From Solirubrobacter deserti (GTDB lineage: Bacteria; Actinomycetota; Thermoleophilia; Solirubrobacterales; Solirubrobacteraceae): a DNA stretch of 64,000 bases. The stretch is from assembly GCF_003344625.1 (NCBI RefSeq), contig NZ_QPKJ02000003.1:186001-250000 (forward strand), read 5' to 3'. A model generated the notes under the pieces. The model ran no database searches and was not told where the DNA came from. It saw only the letters and a program-made list of their open reading frames with translations. This document shows, piece after piece, positions 45,139 through 52,831 of this stretch (positions are counted from its first letter, which is position 1; each line of letters opens with the position of its first letter). A program made the position numbers and the translations under genes.

Positions 45139-45335
45139 TCGCCGCTCGTGGTCTGATTCGCCTCGGGCGGGAGCCCGCTCTCGGGCGCGGGCGCGCTGGG
45201 CATGCTCTCGTCCTGGCGCATCTGCTCCCAGTTCTCCCTCACGTCGGCGATGTCCTCGCCCAGCTGCTCGTTGCGCTGCTCGAGCTGATCCGCCTCCGCC
45301 TCGAGGCGATCCACCTTGTCCTGGTGCTCGGTCAT
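45105..45335 (-). CDS. Small coiled-coil protein
   Basis: A 76-residue protein with a heptad-like acidic coiled coil (EHQDKVDRLEAEADQLEQRNEQL) and a Pro/Glu/Gly-rich tail. Followed by a second short charged gene on the same strand. Function unknown. Confidence 0.6.
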   Translation of the reverse strand: MTEHQDKVDRLEAEADQLEQRNEQLGEDIADVRENWEQMRQDESMPSAPAPESGLPPEANQTTSGDQPPEAPGDDG

Positions 45336-45345
45336 GGGAGACCGG

Positions 45346-45531
45346 CTACCCGTTTTCCTCCTCCGAGCGCGCGCGCTCGTCGAGCTTGGACTGCAGGTAG
45401 GCGTGCTTGTCGGCGCGCCGCTCGTGGATGCGCTCCTCGCGCAGCACCTCGGAATCCCGGGCCTGCTCGCGCTCGGCGTGCTCGCGCTGCAGCTCCTCGA
45501 GCCGCAGCTCCTCCGTCTTGGGGTCCGCCAT
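45346..45531 (-). CDS. Small charged helical protein
   Basis: A 61-residue highly charged, probably helical protein (LRLEELQREHAEREQARDSE, HAYLQSKLDERARSEEE). ATG start 13 bases after the CHAP-domain gene. Too short for a family call; coding is supported by third-position GC and by lying in a same-strand run. Confidence 0.55.
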   Translation of the reverse strand: MADPKTEELRLEELQREHAEREQARDSEVLREERIHERRADKHAYLQSKLDERARSEEENG

Positions 45532-45544
45532 AGGACGGCGGACG

Positions 45545-46177
45545 TTACCCGAGTCGGACGTACCCGATGGCGGGGCGGGCGCCGGGCGCGTAGGAGCGCC
45601 GGGCGACCTGGTCGGAGGAGTTGCCCTCGATCGTGTTGATGGTGCCGTCGGGGCCGACGGACTCCACGACGCCGATGTGCTCGTCCCAGACGATCAGGTC
45701 ACCGGGCTGCGGCTTGACGTCGCCGCCCGTGTTCGGCACGGCCTTGCCGGACTTCTGCGCCCACGCGTAGACGTCGTCGACGCGGCCGAAGCCCTGGCCG
45801 TTGTCGCCCAGCGGCACGCCCGCCTCGCGGGCGGCCCAGGAGGTGAAGTACGCGCACCACGGGCCGACGCCCGAGCCGGCCGTGGCCTGGCGGAACTGCG
45901 CGATCCGCGGCGAGTCGTTGGAACCCATCGGCTGCTCCTTGACCCCGACCTCCTTGGCGACGAGGTTGACGATGGCCTGGCCGGCGTTCGTCGAGGAGGC
46001 GGCCGGCGTCGCGCTCGCGAGCTGCGCCGTCGTGCCCGCGCTGCTCAAGGCGGTGGAGAACGTGGTCGACGCCGCCGCGGGAGGGGTGGCGGCGGCCGGA
46101 GCGGGGGCCGGAGCCGGCTGCGGCGACATCAGCGCCTGCAGCTGCGACATCCGGGCGAGAACGACGTCGAGGCTCAT
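45545..46177 (-). CDS. CHAP-domain peptidoglycan hydrolase
   Basis: A 210-residue protein. N-terminal helix SLDVVLARMSQLQALMSPQP, then an Ala/Pro/Thr-rich linker, then a CHAP amidase/endopeptidase domain: VNLVAKEVGVKEQPMGSNDS, WCAYFTSWAAREAGVPLG with the catalytic Cys, QPGDLIVWDEHIGVVESVG with the catalytic His, and TIEGNSSDQVARRSY. No signal peptide at the ATG at 46177. The start resembles flagellar-cluster muramidase N-termini, so it may open the wall for the flagellar rod; this is inference from position. Confidence 0.85.
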   Translation of the reverse strand: MSLDVVLARMSQLQALMSPQPAPAPAPAAATPPAAASTTFSTALSSAGTTAQLASATPAASSTNAGQAIVNLVAKEVGVKEQPMGSNDSPRIAQFRQATAGSGVGPWCAYFTSWAAREAGVPLGDNGQGFGRVDDVYAWAQKSGKAVPNTGGDVKPQPGDLIVWDEHIGVVESVGPDGTINTIEGNSSDQVARRSYAPGARPAIGYVRLG

Positions 46178-46242
46178 CTGCAACACGTGTCGGCTCCGGG
46201 AGCGCATCGCTTTAGCCCGGTTGTCCGTACGATGAACCGGAC

Positions 46243-46755
46243 ATGGGCGATCAGCAGGGGCGCGCACCGGAGCCCTACCTCGTACCTGACACCGAGCGGC
46301 GCTACCAGACCCCGGGCCGCCGGATCACCGACCAGCGCGCGCACCAGCGCGAGGGCGTCACGGGATGCCGGATCATCGAGCTGCCGCGGCACGCCGACCC
46401 GCGCGGGAACCTCACGTTCATCGAGGGCGGGCAGACGATCCCGTTCGACATCCAGCGCATCTACTACCTCTACGACGTCCCGGGCGGCGAGTTCCGCGGC
46501 GGGCACGCGCACAAGGAGCTCCAGCAGCTGTTCATCGCCGCGTCCGGCTCGTTCGACGTGGTCGTCGACAACGGGACCGAACGCGAGCGCTTCCGCCTGA
46601 ACCGCTCCTACTACGGGCTCTACGTCCCGTCGATGATCTGGCGCGAGCTCGACGACTTCTCGTCGGGCTCGGTGTGCCTCGTGCTGGCCTCGACGCACTA
46701 CGACGCCGAGGACTACTTCTACGACTACGACGAGTTCAAGGCGGCCGTCACGTGA
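46243..46755 (+). CDS. Sugar 3,4-ketoisomerase, cupin (FdtA/QdtA-like)
   Basis: A 170-residue cupin of the FdtA/WxcM-like family. Active-site strand motifs GGEFRGGHAHKELQQLFIAA (with the conserved His residues) and ELPRHADPRGNLTFIEGG, FDIQRIYYLYDVPGG and YVPSMIWRELDDFSSGSVCLVLAS. Family members interconvert dTDP-4-keto-6-deoxyhexose to the 3-keto form for aminosugar synthesis. Followed, with a GTGA overlap, by the aminotransferase that would use its product. Confidence 0.93.
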   Translation: MGDQQGRAPEPYLVPDTERRYQTPGRRITDQRAHQREGVTGCRIIELPRHADPRGNLTFIEGGQTIPFDIQRIYYLYDVPGGEFRGGHAHKELQQLFIAASGSFDVVVDNGTERERFRLNRSYYGLYVPSMIWRELDDFSSGSVCLVLASTHYDAEDYFYDYDEFKAAVT

Positions 46756-47855
46756 GCGTCGGGGTCCGCGTCCCGTTTTTGGAGCTGCTGCCCGGGACGC
46801 AGGAGCTGCGGCGGGAGCTGGACGCCGCCGTCGAGCGCGTGCTCGACTCGGGCTGGTACCTGCTCGGCGCCGAGCTGGACGCGTTCGAGGCGGCGTGGGC
46901 CGAGCACTGCGGCGCGCAGCACTGCGTCGCGGTGGGCAGCGGGCTCGACGCGCTGCGCTTCATCCTCGAAGCCCGCGGAATTGGCCCCGGCGACGAGGTG
47001 CTGGTCCCGGGCCAGACGTTCATCGCCACCTGGCTGGCCGTCAGCGCCATCGGCGCGACGCCGGTTCCGGTCGAGGTGGACGAGGCCCACCACACGCTCG
47101 ACCACGAGGCCGCCGCGGCCGCGATCACCGAGCGCACGGCCGCGATCCTCCCGGTCGACCTGTACGGCCATCCCGCCGACCACCGCGCGCTGCGCGAGCT
47201 CGCCGACGCCAACGGACTGCTGCTCGTCGACGACGCCGCCCAGGCCCACGGCACGCGCCTCCACGGCAAGCCCGTCGGCACGTACGCGGACGCGGCGGCG
47301 TGGAGCTTCTACCCGGGCAAGAACCTCGGCGCGCTCGGCGACGGCGGCGCCGTGACCACCGACGACGCCGACCTGGCGGCACGCGTGCGGCGCCTGCGCA
47401 ACTACGGCAGCGCACGCCGCTACGAGCATGTCGAGGTCGGCTACAACAGCCGCCTGGACGAGCTGCAGTGCGCGGTCCTGCGCGTCAAGCTCGGCCACCT
47501 GGACGCGTGGAACGCGCGTCGCGTGGCCGTCGCCGAGCGCTATCTCGCCGACCTCGGCGGGCACGTGACGCTCCCGGTCGTGCGGGCCGGCGCCGACCCG
47601 TGCTGGCACCTGTTCACCGTCCGTCACGAGCGCCGCGACGCGCTGCGCGACCACCTCGAAGCGGCCGGCGTGCAGACCCTGATCCACTACCCGATCCCGC
47701 CGCACCGCCAGGGGGCGTACGCCGGCACGGCGCTCGCCGACGCCCACCTCCCGGTCTCCGACGCGATCGCCGGCACCATCGTCTCGCTGCCGATCGGCCC
47801 GCACCTCTCCGACGCCGACGTCGACCGCGTGATCGAGGCCGTCGCGTCCTTCTAG
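46752..47855 (+). CDS. DegT/DnrJ/EryC1 aminotransferase (FdtB-like)
   Basis: A 367-residue PLP sugar aminotransferase. VGVRVPFLELLPGTQELRREL, VAVGSGLDALRFIL, ATPVPVEVDEAHHTLD, LPVDLYGHPAD, LLVDDAAQAHGTRL and WSFYPGKNLGALGDGGAVTT with the PLP Lys; YNSRLDELQCAVLRVKL and IHYPIPPHRQGAY later. GTG start overlaps the ketoisomerase stop. Together the pair should produce a 3-amino-3,6-dideoxyhexose nucleotide (Fuc3N or Qui3N type). An N-acetyltransferase for the next step is not in this operon. Confidence 0.93.
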   Translation: MSVGVRVPFLELLPGTQELRRELDAAVERVLDSGWYLLGAELDAFEAAWAEHCGAQHCVAVGSGLDALRFILEARGIGPGDEVLVPGQTFIATWLAVSAIGATPVPVEVDEAHHTLDHEAAAAAITERTAAILPVDLYGHPADHRALRELADANGLLLVDDAAQAHGTRLHGKPVGTYADAAAWSFYPGKNLGALGDGGAVTTDDADLAARVRRLRNYGSARRYEHVEVGYNSRLDELQCAVLRVKLGHLDAWNARRVAVAERYLADLGGHVTLPVVRAGADPCWHLFTVRHERRDALRDHLEAAGVQTLIHYPIPPHRQGAYAGTALADAHLPVSDAIAGTIVSLPIGPHLSDADVDRVIEAVASF

Positions 47856-47861
47856 ACATCC

Positions 47862-49265
47862 ATGCTCCAACCGCTCCCTGAGAACCCGACGGTCAGCGTC
47901 TACGCGTTGACCTACAACCACGAGCACTTCGTCGCCGACGCGATCGAGAGCGTGCTGGCGCAGAACTGGCCGCAGGACCGCCTGCAGTTCGTGCTGCTCG
48001 ACGACGGCTCCACGGACCGCACACCCGAGCGCGTCGAGCCCTACGCGGACCGGCTGACCTACGTCCGCCAGGAGAACCAGGGCATCAACGCCGCCGTCAC
48101 GCGCCTCGTCAGCCTGGTGGACGGCGACGTGCTGATCCCGCTCTCCGGCGACGACATGCTGGCCGCGGACCGGATCGAGCGCACCGTGCGGTACTTCCGC
48201 GAGCACCCGGATGTCGGGATGGTCTACGGCGACATGGAGGTCATCGACGAGCACGGACGGCAGCTGATGCCGTCGGTCAAGGACGAGGAGCCGCCCACCG
48301 GGCAGGTCGCCGGCCGGCTGCTCGGTGGGAACTTCGTCAGCGGCGGCGCGCTCGCCGTGCGCGGCGCGCTCAAGCCGGCGATGCTGGGGATGCCCGCGGA
48401 GGCGGCGTGGGAGGACTGGTGGTTCGCGTGGGCGCTGACGAACGTCGCACCGATCGGCTACATCGACGCGCCGCCCGTCTACCGCTACCGCCGCCACCGC
48501 AGCAACTTCATGTTCGGGCTCGCGCGCCGGGACCCGAAGCAGGCGCTCGACCGGCAGGTCGTGGAGTTCCCGTTCCGCCGCTACCTGCTCGGCAACGCGC
48601 GGCCGGGGACCTGCACCCCGCGTGAGCTGCTGGAGGCCGTCGACCAGTTCCGCCGACTGAACCGGCTCGTGCGTGACGCCGGCCGGCCGCAGGAGGCCAT
48701 CTTCGCGGTCACGGACGCCGAACGCGACGCCGCGGATCGCCTGACGGCCATGGCGGCGGCGCTCACGACGCGCGCGCCCGTGCTCGCCGGGTTCGCGGCC
48801 GCGGCCGCGCTCGCCTGCGACCCGCTCCACGCCGGCGCGTACCGCGCGCTGCACGCCGTCGCTGGGCTGCCCAGCACCCCGCCGCGGTTCTTCGACGACG
48901 TCCGCACCGTCACCGTGTTCGCGGAAGCGGAGGAGCTGGCCGCCGATCCCTCGCTGCTGCGGACCTACGCCGGCGTGATCGGACCCGCCGACGACGTCAC
49001 GCTCGTGACGGTCGCGCGCGAGTGGGACGGCGCGCGCCTCGGCGCGGAGCTCGGCCCGCTGGTCGAGGAGATCACCGGCGAAGCCACGCCGGACATCCTC
49101 GCCCTGCCGGCCGACGCGACGGCCTGGGTCGCGGCGTTGACGCAGACCGACTGTGCGCTCGGCCTCCGGGACTGGCCCATCCCCGGAGTGATCCGCTTCG
49201 ACGAGGGCGAGGCCTTGCGCGAGTTCGTCGAGCGGCGCCGCCGGGCGCCGCTGCGCCGCTCGTGA
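47862..49265 (+). CDS. Family 2 glycosyltransferase with C-terminal extension
   Basis: A 467-residue protein. Residues about 8-230 form a GT-A domain: TVSVYALTYNHEHFVADAIESVL, FVLLDDGSTDRTPERV, VLIPLSGDDMLAADRIERT (DxD-like), VSGGALAVRGALKPAMLG and WEDWWFAWAL. The C-terminal about 200 residues, helical then alpha/beta (VTVFAEAEELAADPSL, VIGPADDVTLVTVAREW), are not a known domain to me and may be a second transferase-like lobe. ATG start six bases after the aminotransferase. Candidate glycosyltransferase for flagellin or surface glycan. Confidence 0.85.
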   Translation: MLQPLPENPTVSVYALTYNHEHFVADAIESVLAQNWPQDRLQFVLLDDGSTDRTPERVEPYADRLTYVRQENQGINAAVTRLVSLVDGDVLIPLSGDDMLAADRIERTVRYFREHPDVGMVYGDMEVIDEHGRQLMPSVKDEEPPTGQVAGRLLGGNFVSGGALAVRGALKPAMLGMPAEAAWEDWWFAWALTNVAPIGYIDAPPVYRYRRHRSNFMFGLARRDPKQALDRQVVEFPFRRYLLGNARPGTCTPRELLEAVDQFRRLNRLVRDAGRPQEAIFAVTDAERDAADRLTAMAAALTTRAPVLAGFAAAAALACDPLHAGAYRALHAVAGLPSTPPRFFDDVRTVTVFAEAEELAADPSLLRTYAGVIGPADDVTLVTVAREWDGARLGAELGPLVEEITGEATPDILALPADATAWVAALTQTDCALGLRDWPIPGVIRFDEGEALREFVERRRRAPLRRS

Positions 49266-50215
49266 CGGACCGGCCGCCGAGCGGCGCCTGCCTGCTCGCG
49301 GGAGCGGCCGGCACCGCCACCGCCTACGGCCTGCTGCGCTCGGTGCGGGAGCGCTGGGGCGCCGCGGTACGGCTCGTCGCCGCCGACATCAACCCGCCGC
49401 ACCTCGTGGCCGCGACCACGCTCGCCGACGCTTCCCATCAGGTTCCGCTCGCCGCCGACCCGGGCTTTCAGGCGCGCATCGTCGAGCTGGTCGCGGCCGA
49501 GGCGGTGACGGTCTGGTGGCCGGTGCTCGACGCCGAGATCGTGATCGCGGCGGACCTGCGCGAACGCGGGCTCCTGCCCGCCGGCGTGGCCGTGGTCGCG
49601 CCCGCGCGCGCCACCGCGGAACTCTGCTTGGACAAGCAGGCGGTCGCGGAACGGCTGCAGGCGCTCGGGCTTCCGACGCCCGCGACCTGGCCGCTGGCGG
49701 ACGCGCCGTGGGACCCGGCGGGGATCGTCGTCAAGCCGCGCAGCGGCTTCGGCAGCCGTGGGCTGCGGATCGCCGAGAGCGAGACCGAGCTGGAGGAGAT
49801 CCGGCGCGCGGCCGAGCCCGGCCTGGTCGCCCAGCCGCGCCTGCGCGGCGACGAGTACACGATCGACGCGCTGCGCACGCGCGACGGATCGACCCGGGCC
49901 GTCGCGCGCGAGCGGATCGAGACCAAGGCGGGCGTGAGCACGAAGGCGCGCGTGTTCGAGGACGCGGTGCTGACCGAGCTCGCCGCGCGGCTCGCGGACG
50001 GCCTCGAGCTCACCGGCCCGTTCTGCTTCCAGGTCATCGACGGCGCGATCACCGACGTCAACCCGCGCCCGGGCGGCGGCACGCGCATGACCGTGGCCGC
50101 GGGCGTCGACCTGCACTGCGCCGCGCTCGCCGACGTCTGGGGGCACATGCTGGAGCTGCCGCCGCTCCCGCGCGAGCGCTTCGTTGTGCGCCACTGGGAG
50201 GAGAACGTCCTCTGA
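49262..50215 (+). CDS. ATP-grasp enzyme (carbamoyl-phosphate-synthase-like)
   Basis: A 317-residue ATP-grasp protein. N-terminal Rossmann part (CLLAGAAGTATAYGLLRSV, VRLVAADINPPHL), central LCLDKQAVAERLQALGLPTPATW, then ATP-binding IVVKPRSGFGSRGLRIA and VAQPRLRGDEYTIDAL, and metal ligands FCFQVIDGAITDVNPRPGGG. It forms amide or thioester-type bonds using ATP. Start GTG overlaps the preceding stop. In the sugar island it may ligate an amino acid or other acid to an aminosugar; substrate unknown. Confidence 0.87.
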   Translation: MTDRPPSGACLLAGAAGTATAYGLLRSVRERWGAAVRLVAADINPPHLVAATTLADASHQVPLAADPGFQARIVELVAAEAVTVWWPVLDAEIVIAADLRERGLLPAGVAVVAPARATAELCLDKQAVAERLQALGLPTPATWPLADAPWDPAGIVVKPRSGFGSRGLRIAESETELEEIRRAAEPGLVAQPRLRGDEYTIDALRTRDGSTRAVARERIETKAGVSTKARVFEDAVLTELAARLADGLELTGPFCFQVIDGAITDVNPRPGGGTRMTVAAGVDLHCAALADVWGHMLELPPLPRERFVVRHWEENVL

Positions 50216-50841
50216 GCGTCCTGGCGCTCGACTTCGACGGGACCCTGGTCGGCTGCCGCGACCGCCAGCTCGCGGCGCTCGAGCGCGCGCTCGACGGCCG
50301 GCCCGCACCGGACCTCGACGCGTTCTGGCGCGCGAAGACGACCGGCGCCTCGACCGTCGCCGCGCTGACCGGGCTCGGCGTCTCCGAGCCCGACGCGCGC
50401 GCGATCGCGACCCGCTGGGTGGAGGTCGTCGAGGACCGCGACCTGCTGGCGCTGGACCCGCCCGTTCCGGAGCTCGACGCCGCGCTCACGGCGATCGCCG
50501 CCGCCGGGCTCGACGCCGCGATCGTGACCGCCCGCCGCGACGCCGCCGCGGTGCGCGCCCAGATCGACGCGCTGGGCCTGCGGCCGGCGGCGGGCGTCCA
50601 CGTGGTCTCCCCCGCGTCCGCGGCCGCCGAGAAGGCCGTCGTGCTGGCCGAGCTCGGCGCGGTCGGCTTTGTTGGCGACACGGAAAGCGACGCGGCCGCC
50701 GCGGCGGCCGCCGGTATACCCTTCGCGGCGGTCGCGGGAGGTCAGCGGGACGAGCAGTGGCTGGCCCGACACGTGGCCGGAGCCGTTCATCCCAGCGTCC
50801 TGCACGCGGTGCGGGCGCTGCTCGAAACGAAAGAACGATGA
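50212..50841 (+). CDS. HAD-family phosphatase with probable CTG start
   Basis: A 209-residue haloacid-dehalogenase hydrolase. Motif I LALDFDGTLVG sits at residues 4-14, so translation must begin just before it; motif II AAIVTARRD; motif III lysine in AAAEKAVVLAEL and motif IV VGFVGDTESDAAAA. In-frame upstream codons contain no ATG, GTG or TTG. A CTG at 50212 overlaps the ATP-grasp stop (CTGA) and has a good GGGAGGAG ribosome site about nine bases upstream. Probably a sugar-phosphate phosphatase. Confidence 0.87.
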   Translation: MSVLALDFDGTLVGCRDRQLAALERALDGRPAPDLDAFWRAKTTGASTVAALTGLGVSEPDARAIATRWVEVVEDRDLLALDPPVPELDAALTAIAAAGLDAAIVTARRDAAAVRAQIDALGLRPAAGVHVVSPASAAAEKAVVLAELGAVGFVGDTESDAAAAAAAGIPFAAVAGGQRDEQWLARHVAGAVHPSVLHAVRALLETKER

Positions 50842-51566
50842 CCGATCCCTCCACCGAGACCGAGGCGGAACGCCTCGAACGCGTCGCCGCCGACTCCTGG
50901 TACGCCCAGGGCGTCAACGCCGCCACCATCTACTACAGCGGCCGCATCTTCGCCCGCCACTGGCGCGGCGACAGCTGCCTCGAGCTGGGGCCCGCCGAAG
51001 GGCTGATGACCGAGCAGATCGCGCCGCACTTCCCGCGCCTGGTGCTCGTGGACGGCTCCGCGAGCTTCGTCGCCCAGCTCAAGGAGCGCTACCCCGACGC
51101 CGAGGTGCACGAGGCCCTGTTCGAGGACTTCACGACCGAGGAGCGCTTCGACACGATCGTGCTCGGCCACGTCCTCGAGCACGTCGAGGACCCGGTCGCG
51201 ATCCTGCGCCGCTGCCGCGACGAGTGGCTGGCGCCCGGCGGACGCGTGCTGATGGCGGTCCCCAACGCGCGCTCGCTGCACCGCCAGGCCGCGGTCATCA
51301 TGGGCCTGCTCAAGGACGAGTTCGAGTTCAACAAGAACGACCTTCACCACGGGCACCGGCGCGTGTACACGCCGGAGGGCCTGCGCTCGGACGTGCTCGC
51401 CGCCGGCCTGAGAATCGAGATCTTCGGCGGCTACTGGCTCAAGCCGCTGTCGAACTCGCAGCTCGAGCAGGACTGGACGCCCGAGATGATCGAGGCGTTC
51501 ATGGCCCTGGGCGAGCGCTATCCGGACATCGCGGGCGAGATCTACATCGTCGCGGGCGCCGACTAG
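50838..51566 (+). CDS. SAM-dependent methyltransferase
   Basis: A 242-residue class I methyltransferase. SAM-binding motif I CLELGPAEGLMTEQIA, VLVDGSASFVAQLKERYPDAE, DTIVLGHVLEHVEDPVAIL and GGRVLMAVPNARSLHRQAA; DLHHGHRRVYTPEGLRSDV later. Typical of sugar or glycan O-methyltransferases in capsule and flagellin loci. ATG overlaps the HAD stop (ATGA). A strong hairpin follows, ending the operon. Confidence 0.9.
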   Translation: MTDPSTETEAERLERVAADSWYAQGVNAATIYYSGRIFARHWRGDSCLELGPAEGLMTEQIAPHFPRLVLVDGSASFVAQLKERYPDAEVHEALFEDFTTEERFDTIVLGHVLEHVEDPVAILRRCRDEWLAPGGRVLMAVPNARSLHRQAAVIMGLLKDEFEFNKNDLHHGHRRVYTPEGLRSDVLAAGLRIEIFGGYWLKPLSNSQLEQDWTPEMIEAFMALGERYPDIAGEIYIVAGAD

Positions 51567-51574
51567 AACGCAGA

Positions 51575-51598
51575 CGGGCGGCCTCGAAAGGCCGCCCG
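51575..51598 (+). terminator. Terminator after methyltransferase gene
   Basis: Perfect 10-base stem (CGGGCGGCCT and AGGCCGCCCG) with loop CGAA, nine bases after the stop. No U-tract. Confidence 0.65.
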
Positions 51599-51766
51599 CG
51601 CGATCCGTCCCTCGGTGGGGTATGTGTGGGTCGCCCTCCAGCAACCCTGTATGTACCGCGAACCGCGAGTGGAGGGGGGCGGGGAAGCCCGTATTTGACT
51701 CCTGCAGCGCCGTCCGTGGCTAACCGAGGTATTCGGCAGCCGCGGACGGACCTGTAGGAAGAATTT

Positions 51767-52831
51767 TCAGACGCCGGCGCGGGCGTTCACGGCCTCGCGC
51801 AGCACGGCGGCCCAGGGCTCGGCGGCGCGCGGGAAGCTGCGATGCTCGGCTACGTACTCGCGCGCCGCGCGGCCGATGCGCTCGCGCTCGGCCTGGTCGT
51901 CGACCAGCCGCAGCAGCGCCGCCTCGGCCTCTTCGGGCGTCTCGGCGTGGACGCCGGTGACACCGTCCTCGATGTCGGGATAGACCTCGGGGTGGGCGAC
52001 CAGCGGGACGCCCAGCGCGCTGCACTCGAGCCAGCGCAGGTCGCTCTTGCCGCGGAACTGGTTGTTGCCGGCCGACGGCGCGAACGAGATGTCGAACAGC
52101 GTCATGGACGCGGGGTAGGTCTCGATCCCGGCAACCGGGTACGAGATCGCCCGCTCCGGGCCGAACTCCTGGACGAAGACCGCCGCGGCGGGATGGCCGA
52201 CCGAGACGAAGCGCACCTCCTCGCGGGCGCGCATGACGTTGCGGATGGCCGGCTCCCAGCGCGCCAGCGACGCCTTGTGGCCGACGCCGCCGGCGAAGCC
52301 GAGCGTCACGCCCTTGCGCTCGGGCTTGTTCCAGCCGTAGCGAAGCAGGTCGATGCCGTTCGGGCACGCCCACGTGCGCGGGCTGTGCGCCTTGTAGCGG
52401 CGCGCGATGTAGTCGTTGGTGCCGATCAGGCCGTCCATCGCGCTCATCGCGGTCTCGAGGTCCTGCAGCCGGTCCTTGCCGAACTGGTCCGCGAGCTCGT
52501 GCTGCTTGTTGCGCCGCGCGCCCTGCAGGTAGTCGTCGATCTCGTACAGGAGCGTCACGCCCGCCTCGCGCAGGCGCCGGATGTGGGGCAGCCACGCCTT
52601 CGCGCTCGCGTACTGGATGACGATGACCTCGAAGCTCTCGAAGTCCTCGATGTCCGGCGGCGGGTTGCCGAGGCCGCCGGTGATGACGAGCTTGCGGCCG
52701 TCGTTCTGCGTGCCCCAGGTGGCGTACTCCGCACCGAGCGACGCCGCGGGGAGGAAGCAGCGGTAGTAGGCGACGGCGTTCGCGCCGGCGCCGCCGACGC
52801 CGAGGAACAGGGTCTTGGGAATGTCCTGCAT
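51767..52831 (-). CDS. Glycosyltransferase, GT-B type
   Basis: A 354-residue protein: PKTLFLGVGGAGANAVAYYRC, VIVIQYASAKAWLPHIRRL, ALYEIDDYLQG-like YEIDDYLQGAR, GTNDYIARRYKAHSPRTWACPNGIDLLRYG, FAGGVGHKASL and FAPSAGNNQFRGKSDLRWLECSALGVPLV. The last segments are donor-binding parts of GT1/GT4-like enzymes. ATG overlaps the preceding stop by one base. Sits between the glycan operon and the flagellin array, on the flagellin strand. Confidence 0.82.
   Translation of the reverse strand: MQDIPKTLFLGVGGAGANAVAYYRCFLPAASLGAEYATWGTQNDGRKLVITGGLGNPPPDIEDFESFEVIVIQYASAKAWLPHIRRLREAGVTLLYEIDDYLQGARRNKQHELADQFGKDRLQDLETAMSAMDGLIGTNDYIARRYKAHSPRTWACPNGIDLLRYGWNKPERKGVTLGFAGGVGHKASLARWEPAIRNVMRAREEVRFVSVGHPAAAVFVQEFGPERAISYPVAGIETYPASMTLFDISFAPSAGNNQFRGKSDLRWLECSALGVPLVAHPEVYPDIEDGVTGVHAETPEEAEAALLRLVDDQAERERIGRAAREYVAEHRSFPRAAEPWAAVLREAVNARAGV

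Noticed and set aside
46725..48854. Long minus-strand frame opposite the aminotransferase and glycosyltransferase
   Set aside because: Same antisense effect; the plus-strand genes have all conserved motifs and good overlaps.
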